64,000 nucleotides of DNA. Source: Thermocoleostomius sinensis A174 (GTDB taxonomy: Bacteria > Cyanobacteriota > Cyanobacteriia > Elainellales > Elainellaceae). The notes beneath the pieces are model-generated. The model was given only the letters and a program-made list of their open reading frames with translations. It was not told where the DNA came from and ran no database searches. The translations under genes and the position numbers were made by a program. The stretch is from positions 1,403,026-1,467,025 of the forward strand of contig NZ_CP113797.1 of assembly GCF_026802175.1 (NCBI RefSeq), read 5' to 3'. Positions 35,536 through 44,473 of the stretch are shown here, piece by piece (the first letter of the stretch is position 1; each line of letters starts with the position of its first letter).

Positions 35536-37506
35536 TCTGAACTTTTCTCTCCCTTTCAACCGATCGCCGCTATCGCCACAACCCCTACAGCCGTCAAAAC
35601 CCTGTACCCCATCTGGGAAACCGGAGCCGTAACACTCTGGATTCCAGAATCGCTGGCTGAAGTTCTAACTCTATCGTCACAGCATCCAACTCCCAAACTT
35701 TATCGTCACCTATCTGCTCACCTTACCTCTCTGTGGCAAACCCACCGCAGTTTGGTTTTTTGCCTAGCCACGGGGGCAGTGGTGCGGCTAATTGCTCCTT
35801 ATTTGCAGAACAAAGCGATCGATCCTGCGGTGGTGGTGGTCGATGGGACTGGTCGGTTTGTAATCAGCCTGTGCAGCGGTCATCAAGGCGGAGCCGATGC
35901 TTTGACTCGAACGATCGCCGCTCACCTAGGCGCAACCCCGGTACTAACTGGCGGCTCAACGAGTGTCGGACTACCTGCGATCGATCAGCTAGGGATTCCA
36001 TTCGGTTGGACTCGTGGCAGCGGCGATTGGACAGGCGTGAGTGCAGCCGTGGCTCGGCAAGCCCCAATTCAAGTCATTCAAGAAGCTGGCAATACCCTCT
36101 GGCAACAGCATCTGCCGTCTAACCATCCCTTTTTATTCGAGGGAGATACCGTTGAGGGAACCGCCAGCCCCCCAGAACCAGCACAAGTCCCCTTAGCAAA
36201 CCCATCGCCCCAAGCCCGTATCTGGATCAGCCCAATTCAGCGCCGATTTGCTCCAGAGTCAACCATGCCCAAAGTCCAGTGGCATCCGCGTGTTTTGTGG
36301 ATCGGCATCGGTTGCGAACGCGGCACATCTCGCCAACTCATTGAAACAGCAATTCACGAAGTTTGCCGGGCTTATCATCTAGCAGAAGGATCGATCGCGG
36401 GCATCGCCACAATTGATTTGAAAGCTAATGAACCGGGTATTATCGAACTGTGTCGCGATCGGCGGTGGCCGTTGCGCTGTTTTTCGGCAGAGCAGTTGCG
36501 AGTGGTGGCTGTGCCTACCCCATCGACGATTGTGGCTGCCGAAGTAGGAACACCAAGTGTGGCAGAAGCCGCTGCAATGTTAGCTAGTGCGGCAGTGAGA
36601 GTTGAGAATCAGGAGGCAGGAAGTTGGGAACCAGGATCGAACCTGCGGGTGACAAAGAAGATTGTGCGTGATCCGGAGCAGGCGGGGGCGGTCACGGTAG
36701 CGATCGCCGAGGCAGATCAGGAATATACAGGCCGATCGGGGCAGTTGTGGCTTGTAGGGACAGGTCCAGGACAGCTTAGCCAAATGACGCAAGCGGCGCA
36801 AGCGGCTATTACCCAAGCAGATGTTGTCATTGGCTATAAGCTTTATGTTGAGTTAATTGAATCGCTGCTGCGGCCAGGGCAAATGATCGAAGCGTTGCCC
36901 ATCACTCAAGAGCGACAACGAGCTAATCGGGCGATCGAACTGGCACAGTGGGGCTTGTCGGTGGCAGTGATCTCATCGGGCGATTGCGGTATTTACGGCA
37001 TGGCTGGACTGGTGCTAGAGCAATTGCAAGCCCAAGGATGGGACGGCAAAACACCAAGTGTGCAGGTCATTCCAGGGATTTCTGCGCTACAAGCCGCGGC
37101 CTCTAAAGTAGGAGCGCCCCTGATGCATGACTTTTGCGCCATCAGCCTCAGCGATCTCCTGACCCCCTGGGAGGTGATTGAACAACGGCTAGTGGCGGCT
37201 GCCCAAGCGGATTTTGTCACGGCTCTCTATAACCCTCGATCGCAAACTCGCACCCAGCAAATTGGTATAGCCCAGCAGATTTTTTTACAACATCGTGATC
37301 CCACGACCCCAGTGGCGCTGGTGCGATCGGCCTATCGATCGGACGAGCAGATTACCTTAACAACCCTATCGCTGTTTTTAGAGGAACCTATCGATATGGT
37401 GACAACAGTAATCATCGGCAACCGCAGCACCCGTACCCACGCCAATTGGATGATTACGCCACGCGGATATGAAGGCAATGCATCAGGAAAAGGGAATAAA
37501 GGATGA
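35536..37506 (+). CDS. cobJ: CbiG-CobJ fusion of cobalamin synthesis
   Basis: Two enzymes of corrin-ring contraction in one chain. The N-terminal half is CbiG (cobalt-precorrin-5A hydrolase): FCLATGAVVRLIAPYLQNKA, SLCSGHQGGADALTR and, after a linker, the C-terminal CbiG part GIGCERGTSR with IATIDLKANEPG. The C-terminal half is CobJ/CbiH (precorrin-3B C17-methyltransferase): LVGTGPGQLSQMTQAA, ISSGDCGIYGMAGLVLEQL and FVTALYNPRSQTR. The fusion occurs in other cyanobacteria. A GTG at 35536 gives 656 residues (MSELFSPFQP); TTG at 35494 would add 14. A Gly/Lys-rich tail ends the protein. Confidence 0.9.
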   Translation, partial: SELFSPFQPIAAIATTPTAVKTLYPIWETGAVTLWIPESLAEVLTLSSQHPTPKLYRHLSAHLTSLWQTHRSLVFCLATGAVVRLIAPYLQNKAIDPAVVVVDGTGRFVISLCSGHQGGADALTRTIAAHLGATPVLTGGSTSVGLPAIDQLGIPFGWTRGSGDWTGVSAAVARQAPIQVIQEAGNTLWQQHLPSNHPFLFEGDTVEGTASPPEPAQVPLANPSPQARIWISPIQRRFAPESTMPKVQWHPRVLWIGIGCERGTSRQLIETAIHEVCRAYHLAEGSIAGIATIDLKANEPGIIELCRDRRWPLRCFSAEQLRVVAVPTPSTIVAAEVGTPSVAEAAAMLASAAVRVENQEAGSWEPGSNLRVTKKIVRDPEQAGAVTVAIAEADQEYTGRSGQLWLVGTGPGQLSQMTQAAQAAITQADVVIGYKLYVELIESLLRPGQMIEALPITQERQRANRAIELAQWGLSVAVISSGDCGIYGMAGLVLEQLQAQGWDGKTPSVQVIPGISALQAAASKVGAPLMHDFCAISLSDLLTPWEVIEQRLVAAAQADFVTALYNPRSQTRTQQIGIAQQIFLQHRDPTTPVALVRSAYRSDEQITLTTLSLFLEEPIDMVTTVIIGNRSTRTHANWMITPRGYEGNASGKGNKG

Positions 37507-37554
37507 ATCGTTCTCGATCGCAGTATCCTAGAAGTGAGCGATGCATTTGGTGAA

Positions 37555-38247
37555 ATGATGAGCACTCAACGCGCTTCTCAGATAGCTGAACCGATAGCTG
37601 AACCGACAGTTTACAAAGGACAATTTGGGGAATTTACGATTACTCAAGCCGATCGCCGAGGTGTCATCATTTACCGGGCTGGGTTAATGGTGGCGGCGCT
37701 TTGTTTTGCCATTGGCACAGGGTTGGTGCTGTGGCAACCTGAGAATTCAGTAGTGCTACGAGCATTAACCCCCCTCTATACTGGCTTTACGGCTGCCTTA
37801 GCGGTGAGTTTGCTAACAATCCACATCTACATGGCGTCACTGCATCGCACGCTTCAAGCCTTTTGGTTGATTGGAGTCATCGCCTCTGTTGTTGTAGCGC
37901 ATAGTAGTCCAGAACCGTTTGCAGCAACCGTCTATCAACATCCAGTCACCATTTTGGGAGTTGGCTTTGTCTTTGCGGCATTAACGGGCATTTTCTTTAA
38001 AGAAGCGTTTTGTTTCGATCGCCTGGAAACTAAATTTTTGACACCCTTAGTTCCCTTGTTATTGCTCGGACATCTTTTTGGGCTGATGCCCACCGCAGTT
38101 GAGCAAGTTTTACTAGCAGGCTGGGCGATATTATTTTTAGTGTTTGCTGGGCGTAAGGTGATTCAAGCCATTCCACCAGACATTGGTGACAAAAGCGTGT
38201 TTGAATATTTACACCAACAGCGATCGTTGAAGACGGCAGAAAATTAG
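37555..38247 (+). CDS. DUF2301 integral membrane protein
   Basis: A 230-residue membrane protein of the cyanobacterial/plastid DUF2301 (COG5413) family. About six hydrophobic segments are visible, among them LMVAALCFAIGTGLVLW and VLLAGWAILFLVFAG, and the segment FFKEAFCFDRLETKFLTPLVP is the family signature. Function unknown. It follows cobJ by 48 bases and may be co-transcribed. Two adjacent ATGs (37555, 37558) and a GTG at 37534 are possible starts. Confidence 0.8.
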   Translation: MMSTQRASQIAEPIAEPTVYKGQFGEFTITQADRRGVIIYRAGLMVAALCFAIGTGLVLWQPENSVVLRALTPLYTGFTAALAVSLLTIHIYMASLHRTLQAFWLIGVIASVVVAHSSPEPFAATVYQHPVTILGVGFVFAALTGIFFKEAFCFDRLETKFLTPLVPLLLLGHLFGLMPTAVEQVLLAGWAILFLVFAGRKVIQAIPPDIGDKSVFEYLHQQRSLKTAEN

Positions 38248-38417
38248 CCGATTGAATAATTCACGCATTGGTCACTCACTCGCTGGAAAGTAGGATGACG
38301 TAGCACTGTTCGCAGATTTAGGAGCGGAGGGCTAGGAAGGGGATGGCAAAACAGTGGCACATTGCGTAGTGTTAGTACAGTATCTCATCTAAACGTTCAG
38401 CATTAAGGCAATACTGC

Positions 38418-39071
38418 ATGGTCACTGCATTGGTATGGCTGGGAGTTCTTCTGGGTCTGTTTGGATTGGGAAGGGTATGGATTGTTCAGGCTTATGAGTT
38501 TCTAGCAGTCAATGCGCCGATCGAGGCTGATGTGCTGGTAGTCGAAGGTTGGTTGCCAGATTATGCCCTGGAAGAAGTTGCGGTTGAATGGCGTCAAGGG
38601 ACGTACCAAAAAATCATCACCTTGGGCGAGCCGTTGCGACACGGTTATTTTCTGTCGCAGTACAAAAGCTATGCCACCTTGGCTGCTGCAACTCTAAGCA
38701 CCCTAGGAGTAGATTCCGATCGAATTGTGGCGATTCCTTTTCCATTGGTAGAACGCGATCGAACCAAGACCTCTGCACTCTATCTGCAAGCGTGGCTTCA
38801 AGAACACGATCCATCGATTTGTGCCATTAACCTCTACAGTTTGGGGCCCCATGCCCGTCGCAGTTGGTTTCTGTTTCGACAAACCTTGCATCCTAGGGTG
38901 CGGGTCGGTATTTTGTCTGGAACGCCCAAAGAGTATCAGCCCCAATGTTGGTGGAACTATAGTGCAGGTGTGCGATCGATGCTCAGCGAAATGATTGGCT
39001 ATATCTATGCGTTCATCTTTAGCCTGTTAACCCGATCGAAAGCGGTTGAAGGCATTGCTATCTCGCTCTAG
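38418..39071 (+). CDS. ElyC/SanA/YdcF-like membrane-anchored protein
   Basis: The 217-residue product starts with a hydrophobic helix (VWLGVLLGLFGLGRVWIV) and continues with a Rossmann-like domain related to the DUF218/YdcF group: EADVLVVEGWLPDYALEE, KIITLGEPLRHGYF and SLGPHARRSWFLFRQTL. E. coli members are linked to envelope maintenance. The usual acidic motif of DUF218 is replaced by VVEGWLPD, so it is a divergent subgroup. No operon partner is evident. Confidence 0.6.
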   Translation: MVTALVWLGVLLGLFGLGRVWIVQAYEFLAVNAPIEADVLVVEGWLPDYALEEVAVEWRQGTYQKIITLGEPLRHGYFLSQYKSYATLAAATLSTLGVDSDRIVAIPFPLVERDRTKTSALYLQAWLQEHDPSICAINLYSLGPHARRSWFLFRQTLHPRVRVGILSGTPKEYQPQCWWNYSAGVRSMLSEMIGYIYAFIFSLLTRSKAVEGIAISL

Positions 39072-39317
39072 TCTTGGGTTGGGGGCAACATTTTGAGAGT
39101 TTTATTCAAGACTTAAGATTCCTGCATTGTGATTCTCCCAAGGGACACTGCGCTTATCGCTCTCCACCCCAAAGCACTGCGATCGGCAAAGTCCAATCTG
39201 CTTGCAGTGCTTCGCGATCGATGACCATCGCGACCTCCATCCTCGAAAATCAGGGTAAGATTTCAAAGTTGTGCTAGGAGGCGAACATTAAGCCCCTGCG
39301 CGATCGCTGGCTAGTCT

Positions 39318-39672
39318 ATGAATGCAGTCGAAATCGAAGAAGCCATTTCTCGGTTAGCCGAGTCCCCTTTTGACCCAGAGGAGTTTCCCTTCGCGTTTCT
39401 GGAAGCCTTTGGCAACAAGACAACGACGATTAAACGGCTGAGAAGTCAGGGCAAAGATTCCACCAATCAATCGGATTTGGGTGGGGTGCTCCAGCGCAAT
39501 AACATTCACATCAAGGTCTGTGCTGAGGGAGAGGTCAGCGCCACCCTGACTGCTCTGCGAGAAAGTCCAGCGACCGCCCGACTTTTTCTGTGGTGCGGAA
39601 CGGTTGATTGTGGAACTAGATGGGGGTGTGCATGACTCCCAGCAGGAAGCAGATCAACAACGGCAAGGATAG
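39318..39672 (+). pseudogene. Restriction-modification relic: methyltransferase N-terminus abutting a DUF559 fragment
   Basis: The first frame (39318 to about 39570) encodes about 84 residues (MNAVEIEEAISRLAESPFDP, FAFLEAFGNKTTTIKRLR, SDLGGVLQRNNIHI, LTALRESPATA). I recognise this as the N-terminus of large cyanobacterial type IIG DNA methyltransferases of the MmeI kind. The frame then shifts: from 39580 another frame reads DFFCGAERLIVELDGGVHD to a TAG at 39670-39672, matching the core of DUF559 very-short-patch-like endonucleases. So most of a methyltransferase, and most of the second gene, are gone. The remaining open frame to 39635 gives a 105-residue non-native product. Confidence 0.6.
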
Positions 39673-39828
39673 GGGATAAGGGATGAAAAGGGAATGGAGG
39701 AGTGGATGGGCTGCGCTGCGAGTGACTCAATCGCACGATGGATAGTATGAGAACGATGAGGACGTATCGAATTTAGCTTTCTTACCTCCCCAATCTCTCC
39801 TGTCTCCTCCAATCTCCTTTGTCCATCC

Positions 39829-41730
39829 CTATTTCATCACCGCCGAATGTCCTTGAATATCCCCGATCGGTTCACAGCGACCGCCTAAATATTTCGCTAA
39901 AAATTCTTCAGCGACCGCGTAGAAATGTAACCGATTTTCAGGACGGGCAAAGCCGTGTCCTTCGTCGGTGTACAGCACATACTCAACGGGTTTACCGGCT
40001 TGACGCATGGCTTCGGCAATCTGATCGCTTTCAGCTTGTTTTACCCGTGGATCATTGGCTCCTTGCCCAATCAGCAGTGGCTTTTGAATTTGATTGCAGA
40101 AGAACAACGGCGATCGCGATTTGAGGAATTCTGCTTCAGTTTCCAGGTTACCAACGCGATGATAAAACTGAGCTTTCAGCGGTTCCCAGTAGGGCGGAAT
40201 GCTCTGCATTAGCGTAATTAAATTGCTAGGGCCAACAATGTCTACCCCAGCTGCGAACACATCAGGAGTAAAGGTCAAGCCGACCAACGTGGCATAGCCA
40301 CCGTAGGAGCCACCCATAATAGCAATCTTGGCAGGATCGGCAATGCCTTGATCTATCAACCATTGCACCGCATCCAACAAGTCATCGTGCATCTTAGCTG
40401 CCCATTCCCGGTTGCCTGCATTCACAAAGGCCTTACCGTAGCCAGTTGAACCTCGGAAATTGACTTGCAGCACGGCATAGCCGCGATTAGCCAACCATTG
40501 TGCCTCTGGATCGTAACCCCAAGTATCTCGTGCCCATGGGCCACCATGCACCAACAGCACTGTCGGCAGATTTTGAGCCGGAATTCCAACTGGGGTAGTG
40601 AGATAGCCGTGAATGGTCAATCCATCGCGAGCCACAAAGGACATTGGCTGCATCGACGCTAGAGGTAAATCTTCTAAAGCTGGTTTGGTACTGAAGAGTA
40701 ATTGGCTAGTCTGAGTGGCGCGATCGTAGGTGTAGTAATACGTAGGACCATCATCCGTGGTATAGGACACCAGCCAGCGCTGATCATCTAGGGTGCGGCT
40801 ACTGATGCCAAACTCCCCCGATCGTACCTGGGCGATCGTCTCAAAATCCTTGGCGATGCTGGTATCGAGAATTTGCCATTCCAGCTTGTCTTTGTAGAAA
40901 GCGACCGCTTGCAACGTCCGTTCGGTGGGATGCACAACCACACCGCCCACGTCGTACTGGTCATCAGCGGCGATAACGGTTTCTTGGCGAGTGGTCAAGT
41001 CTAATGCCAGCAAGCGCTCGGCATTGGCATCGTGGCTACCGACCACATACAACGTTTTGCCATCGGCAGAAAAGCCAACCGCATAGCCTTCATCCTCAGG
41101 GCCCCAGTGGCGCAGCAGTTCCCACGGTTGATCGATTGTGTCGCGATAGAGCAGATCCGAGCCACCGTCCGGCGTGGCTGCAATCGCAACGCGAATGTTG
41201 AACTGCGGATCGGCAGTCCAACTGACAATATTTCCCGGATTCTCCGTATCAAACTCGACGGCACCGCTGCTGAGGTGAATCCGGTATACGTCAAAGCGTT
41301 GGGGATTTTTCAGGTTCATTCCCACCAACAACTGGTCGGGGAACTCCGGATCAAGATCGATCGGCTGAGCTTTCACACCTTGAAACGGGGTGAGATCCCG
41401 AACAATATTGGAGTGAATATCGACCGAATAGCAATGAAAGTTTTCATCGCCATCCGCATCTTGCATATAAATTAAATGGTTGCCATCATAGGTCCAAAAA
41501 TAAGCCCGAATTCCCCGCTTCTTATCAGCAGTCAGTTGGCAATTATCTGCTTGCCCGATCGTCTGTAACCAGACCTGCAACACATTCGACTCATCGGGTG
41601 CAATGTACGCCAAATACTGACCATCCGGTGACAGCCGCGGCTGTGTCCGCTCTGGATTCCCAAAGAGAATCTCCCGAGGAATCAGCGGTGGCAGTTGGGC
41701 CACGGCTGGAGTCGCGTTAGCAGTTTGCAT
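39829..41730 (-). CDS. S9 family serine peptidase (prolyl oligopeptidase / acylaminoacyl type)
   Basis: A 633-residue protein with an N-terminal beta-propeller (repeats around LSPDGQYLAYIAPDESN and FSADGKTLYVVGS) and a C-terminal alpha/beta hydrolase. The catalytic serine is in IMGGSYGGYATL, the aspartate in QGANDPRVKQ and the histidine in TDEGHGFARPEN. It is likely to cleave short peptides or acylated amino acids; no signal peptide is seen, so cytoplasmic. Specificity within S9 cannot be told. It has no operon partner. Confidence 0.92.
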   Translation of the reverse strand: MQTANATPAVAQLPPLIPREILFGNPERTQPRLSPDGQYLAYIAPDESNVLQVWLQTIGQADNCQLTADKKRGIRAYFWTYDGNHLIYMQDADGDENFHCYSVDIHSNIVRDLTPFQGVKAQPIDLDPEFPDQLLVGMNLKNPQRFDVYRIHLSSGAVEFDTENPGNIVSWTADPQFNIRVAIAATPDGGSDLLYRDTIDQPWELLRHWGPEDEGYAVGFSADGKTLYVVGSHDANAERLLALDLTTRQETVIAADDQYDVGGVVVHPTERTLQAVAFYKDKLEWQILDTSIAKDFETIAQVRSGEFGISSRTLDDQRWLVSYTTDDGPTYYYTYDRATQTSQLLFSTKPALEDLPLASMQPMSFVARDGLTIHGYLTTPVGIPAQNLPTVLLVHGGPWARDTWGYDPEAQWLANRGYAVLQVNFRGSTGYGKAFVNAGNREWAAKMHDDLLDAVQWLIDQGIADPAKIAIMGGSYGGYATLVGLTFTPDVFAAGVDIVGPSNLITLMQSIPPYWEPLKAQFYHRVGNLETEAEFLKSRSPLFFCNQIQKPLLIGQGANDPRVKQAESDQIAEAMRQAGKPVEYVLYTDEGHGFARPENRLHFYAVAEEFLAKYLGGRCEPIGDIQGHSAVMK

Positions 41731-41877
41731 CAGTGCTTCGTTCCATACTCAACCCTATGGATCTTAGCGCTTTCGGAGAAGAGGGGTAGGAAGAAAAACG
41801 AGCTGAGAAAATTGATTCCCCCTGGGTGCATTCTCCTTAGTGATTTCTACCTGCCAATTCCTACCTCCTAACCGCCG

Positions 41878-43320
41878 CTAATCCAATTCACTCTCTAACA
41901 CCGTGGCAATCGCTTGGCGCGAATTTTCCTGAAACTCTTGCACATTCACCCGCCGTAGAAAGCTAACTGCAAGGATCATGCCGATCGCCTGAAGCCCGAA
42001 GACCAATCCGTAGGCAAGCACCAGATGGTTGAATAATTGTTTGCCGAGGGTTAGCACAGTTCCACCCATAACGGTGGCAATGGCCCGAGCTAATGCCTGT
42101 GACAGACCCCAAGCGCCAATAAACGTGCCCGCTGTTTCAGCCGCTGTCAAATCCAGCATCATGCTAATAGCGCCGGTGGTAGTGAAACCCGATGCCACTC
42201 CGAATACAACTAACGCGCCGCGCAACAGCACTGGGTTTTCAGTAAATCCAGACAGAATGATCAGCGCAAAACAGCCTGCTACCAGCCAACAGCCTAATGC
42301 GGCTGTGCGCTGTTTACCCAAACGGGGCACAATCAAAAAGCCTGTACTGCTTAGCCCCACCAGGGTTCCCGTTCCCCAAAAAGCATTCAGGCGGGTAGTT
42401 TCTGCATAACTCATGCCAAACACTTGTCCACCGTAGGGTTCCAAGATTGGTTCTTGCATAAACAGGCTGATGGTCATTATCAACAAAAATGTGAAAAACA
42501 GACCTGTTTGACGGCTCGCCGTGAGAACCCGCAAGGCTCGCCCTAGGGTAATTTTATCCTCTCGATCGACCAGCGTTGATCGGGTAGCAAACCGGGAATA
42601 CCGTTTTTCTATTCCAACCGTCGCCAGCAACACCAGCCCCACGACGATCGTCGGCACCACGCTAAACAAGCGATCGATCGAAGTTTGCAAGGCAGCAATC
42701 GGAGCATCTGCTTCTAGTTGCTGCAATAGCTCGCCGCTGAGGATGGCTCCAATCACGATTCCTACCATCAGCATTGACCATACCACGCCAACCAATCGGG
42801 AACGATCCTCTTCGTCGGACACATCCACTAGCAGCGCTGCAAACGGAGTTGAACTAGCACTCAACGCCAACCCATACAGAATCAATAAAATAGCCAGAAA
42901 ACCAGTCCAGCCAGCAATTTGACCTGTCCAAGCCCACCCCCCCGCTGTTTCGATTCCTGCTCCCAATTGCCAGCTTGCTTGAACTGCGAGATAGGAAATT
43001 AGAGTAAAGGCAATCGAACCTAGCCAAATGTATCCACTACGATGCAGTCCAAACAGGGGTTTTGCGTCGGACATTTGCCCAAACCACACCCGTGCTGGCG
43101 CAACAAACTGATGCATGGCGATCGCTCCGGCGGCAATCACAGCTGGAACAGCTAGCCCGTCAATTAAAACGCGATTCAACACACCCAACATGAGAATCGA
43201 CATAATTCCCAAGCTCATTTGAAATAGCCCCAACCGGAACATTGTCAAAAGACCGAGTTTGGAGCGGCGATCGGCATTGCCTAGATCTGATCTAGGCGTT
43301 GAGAGGTGCTCAGTTGCCAT
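41878..43320 (-). CDS. PucC/BCD-family MFS transporter
   Basis: A 480-residue membrane protein with about 12 hydrophobic segments, of the BCD (bacteriochlorophyll delivery / PucC) family of the major facilitator superfamily. Cyanobacterial members are linked to pigment or chlorophyll-protein handling. Indicative segments are KLGLLTMFRLGLFQMSLGIM, LFGLHRSGYIWLGSIAF and TLVGLSSTGFLIVPRLG. AGGAAC immediately before the ATG at 43320 (MATEHLSTPRSDL) supports that start; an open frame to 43473 adds a Cys/Arg-rich stretch unlike the family. Confidence 0.85.
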   Translation of the reverse strand: MATEHLSTPRSDLGNADRRSKLGLLTMFRLGLFQMSLGIMSILMLGVLNRVLIDGLAVPAVIAAGAIAMHQFVAPARVWFGQMSDAKPLFGLHRSGYIWLGSIAFTLISYLAVQASWQLGAGIETAGGWAWTGQIAGWTGFLAILLILYGLALSASSTPFAALLVDVSDEEDRSRLVGVVWSMLMVGIVIGAILSGELLQQLEADAPIAALQTSIDRLFSVVPTIVVGLVLLATVGIEKRYSRFATRSTLVDREDKITLGRALRVLTASRQTGLFFTFLLIMTISLFMQEPILEPYGGQVFGMSYAETTRLNAFWGTGTLVGLSSTGFLIVPRLGKQRTAALGCWLVAGCFALIILSGFTENPVLLRGALVVFGVASGFTTTGAISMMLDLTAAETAGTFIGAWGLSQALARAIATVMGGTVLTLGKQLFNHLVLAYGLVFGLQAIGMILAVSFLRRVNVQEFQENSRQAIATVLESELD

Positions 43321-43619
43321 AGTTCCTAGAGGTAGTTGCTTAACAATCCTTTTCAATCGTTGCTTTAACTTCAAACAACCACACCAGAAGCAAACGACCT
43401 CCCACCGCAATCGGCAGGAGAAAACAGCTTCTTCTCTAAGGATAAAGCGGGGAGTGATTGGAAGCGTAGCCAACGGCTGAAAAATTAAATGGATTTAGGA
43501 GTTACACCGTTGGGTTGACATTAAACCCTGAAGCAGATGAATTGATAAACCCCTCAGCGACTCTCCGAAAAACTCCGATGAGTCTAAGTTTCACGGTTTT
43601 TTCGTCTCAGTTTTTGTTG

Positions 43620-43865
43620 TCAATCTAGTTTGAGCGCATTGACGGGAACCTCATCCCAAGACTCGACTGTACGAATTTGCGCAACCCAGCCTTCTTGCTT
43701 CTGTTCTGGTGTCAAGTTGGATTCAAAGGAATCGTGACATTCTTGTGCTTGACGTTCATCGCAGCAGGCAATGCAGGCTCGAATAATGCCAGATGGATCG
43801 ATTTGCTCATTCACCCAAATGATCACAAAGATTTCCTCTAAACAGCTTGAACGCTCCGTGTTCAT
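43620..43865 (-). CDS. Small cysteine-containing protein coupled to a GNAT gene
   Basis: An 81-residue acidic protein (MNTERSSCLEEIFVIIWVNE, IIRACIACCDERQAQECHDS) not recognised by family. Five cysteines are present, four of them in the ACIACC and QECH region. The ATG lies within the ATGA that ends the upstream acetyltransferase (43862-43865), so translational coupling is likely. A metal- or redox-linked role is possible from the cysteines, but this is speculative. Confidence 0.6.
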   Translation of the reverse strand: MNTERSSCLEEIFVIIWVNEQIDPSGIIRACIACCDERQAQECHDSFESNLTPEQKQEGWVAQIRTVESWDEVPVNALKLD

Positions 43866-44371
43866 TCTCTCATTGCCAGTTGCCCGATCGCCTTCCCCGT
43901 GACGCGGCAAATGCGCCAATCGGGTAACACGGTTGCGCCCATGCGTTGGTAGAAGCCGATCGCGGGTGCATTCCAATCTAAAACGCTCCACTCAATGCGC
44001 CCGTAATCACGTTGGAGGGCCAACTGGGCTATATACCTTAATAGTGCTTTGCCAATGCCTTGGCTGCGGTAATCTGGCAGCACAAATAAATCTTCTAGAT
44101 ATAGTCCGGGCTTGGTGAGAAAGGTAGAGTAATTTGTAAAAAATAGCGCAAACCCGACTGCCCGATCCTCACACGTTGCCACAATTGCTTCAATGCAGGG
44201 GCGATCGCCGAATAAATGAATTGCTAGCGCGTCTGCACTGCCTGTGACGCAATGCGACAGTTGTTCGTACTCGGCCAAGGCGTTGATAAGACTAAAGAGC
44301 GTAGGAACATCGTCAGGTTGGGCAAAGCGAATCACGAGGTTATTCGGCCAAGGCATTCCAGTATCTGGCAT
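43862..44371 (-). CDS. GNAT family N-acetyltransferase
   Basis: A 169-residue acetyltransferase. The acetyl-CoA-binding motif DYRSQGIGKALLRYIAQLAL and the downstream RIEWSVLDWNAPAIGFYQRMG are those of the diamine (SSAT-like) branch, in which LYLEDLFVLPDY also fits. Polyamine or a related amine is a plausible substrate, not proven. It overlaps the 81-residue gene downstream by four bases (ATGA). Confidence 0.88.
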   Translation of the reverse strand: MPDTGMPWPNNLVIRFAQPDDVPTLFSLINALAEYEQLSHCVTGSADALAIHLFGDRPCIEAIVATCEDRAVGFALFFTNYSTFLTKPGLYLEDLFVLPDYRSQGIGKALLRYIAQLALQRDYGRIEWSVLDWNAPAIGFYQRMGATVLPDWRICRVTGKAIGQLAMRE

Positions 44372-44473
44372 AGGTCGTGGAACATGCTACATGAATCATG
44401 AATGAAGGTTAAGGGCGATCGCTAGCCAATTTGTTCAAGAACCCCAGGTTGGCACCCCAATTTCCGCACCGCT

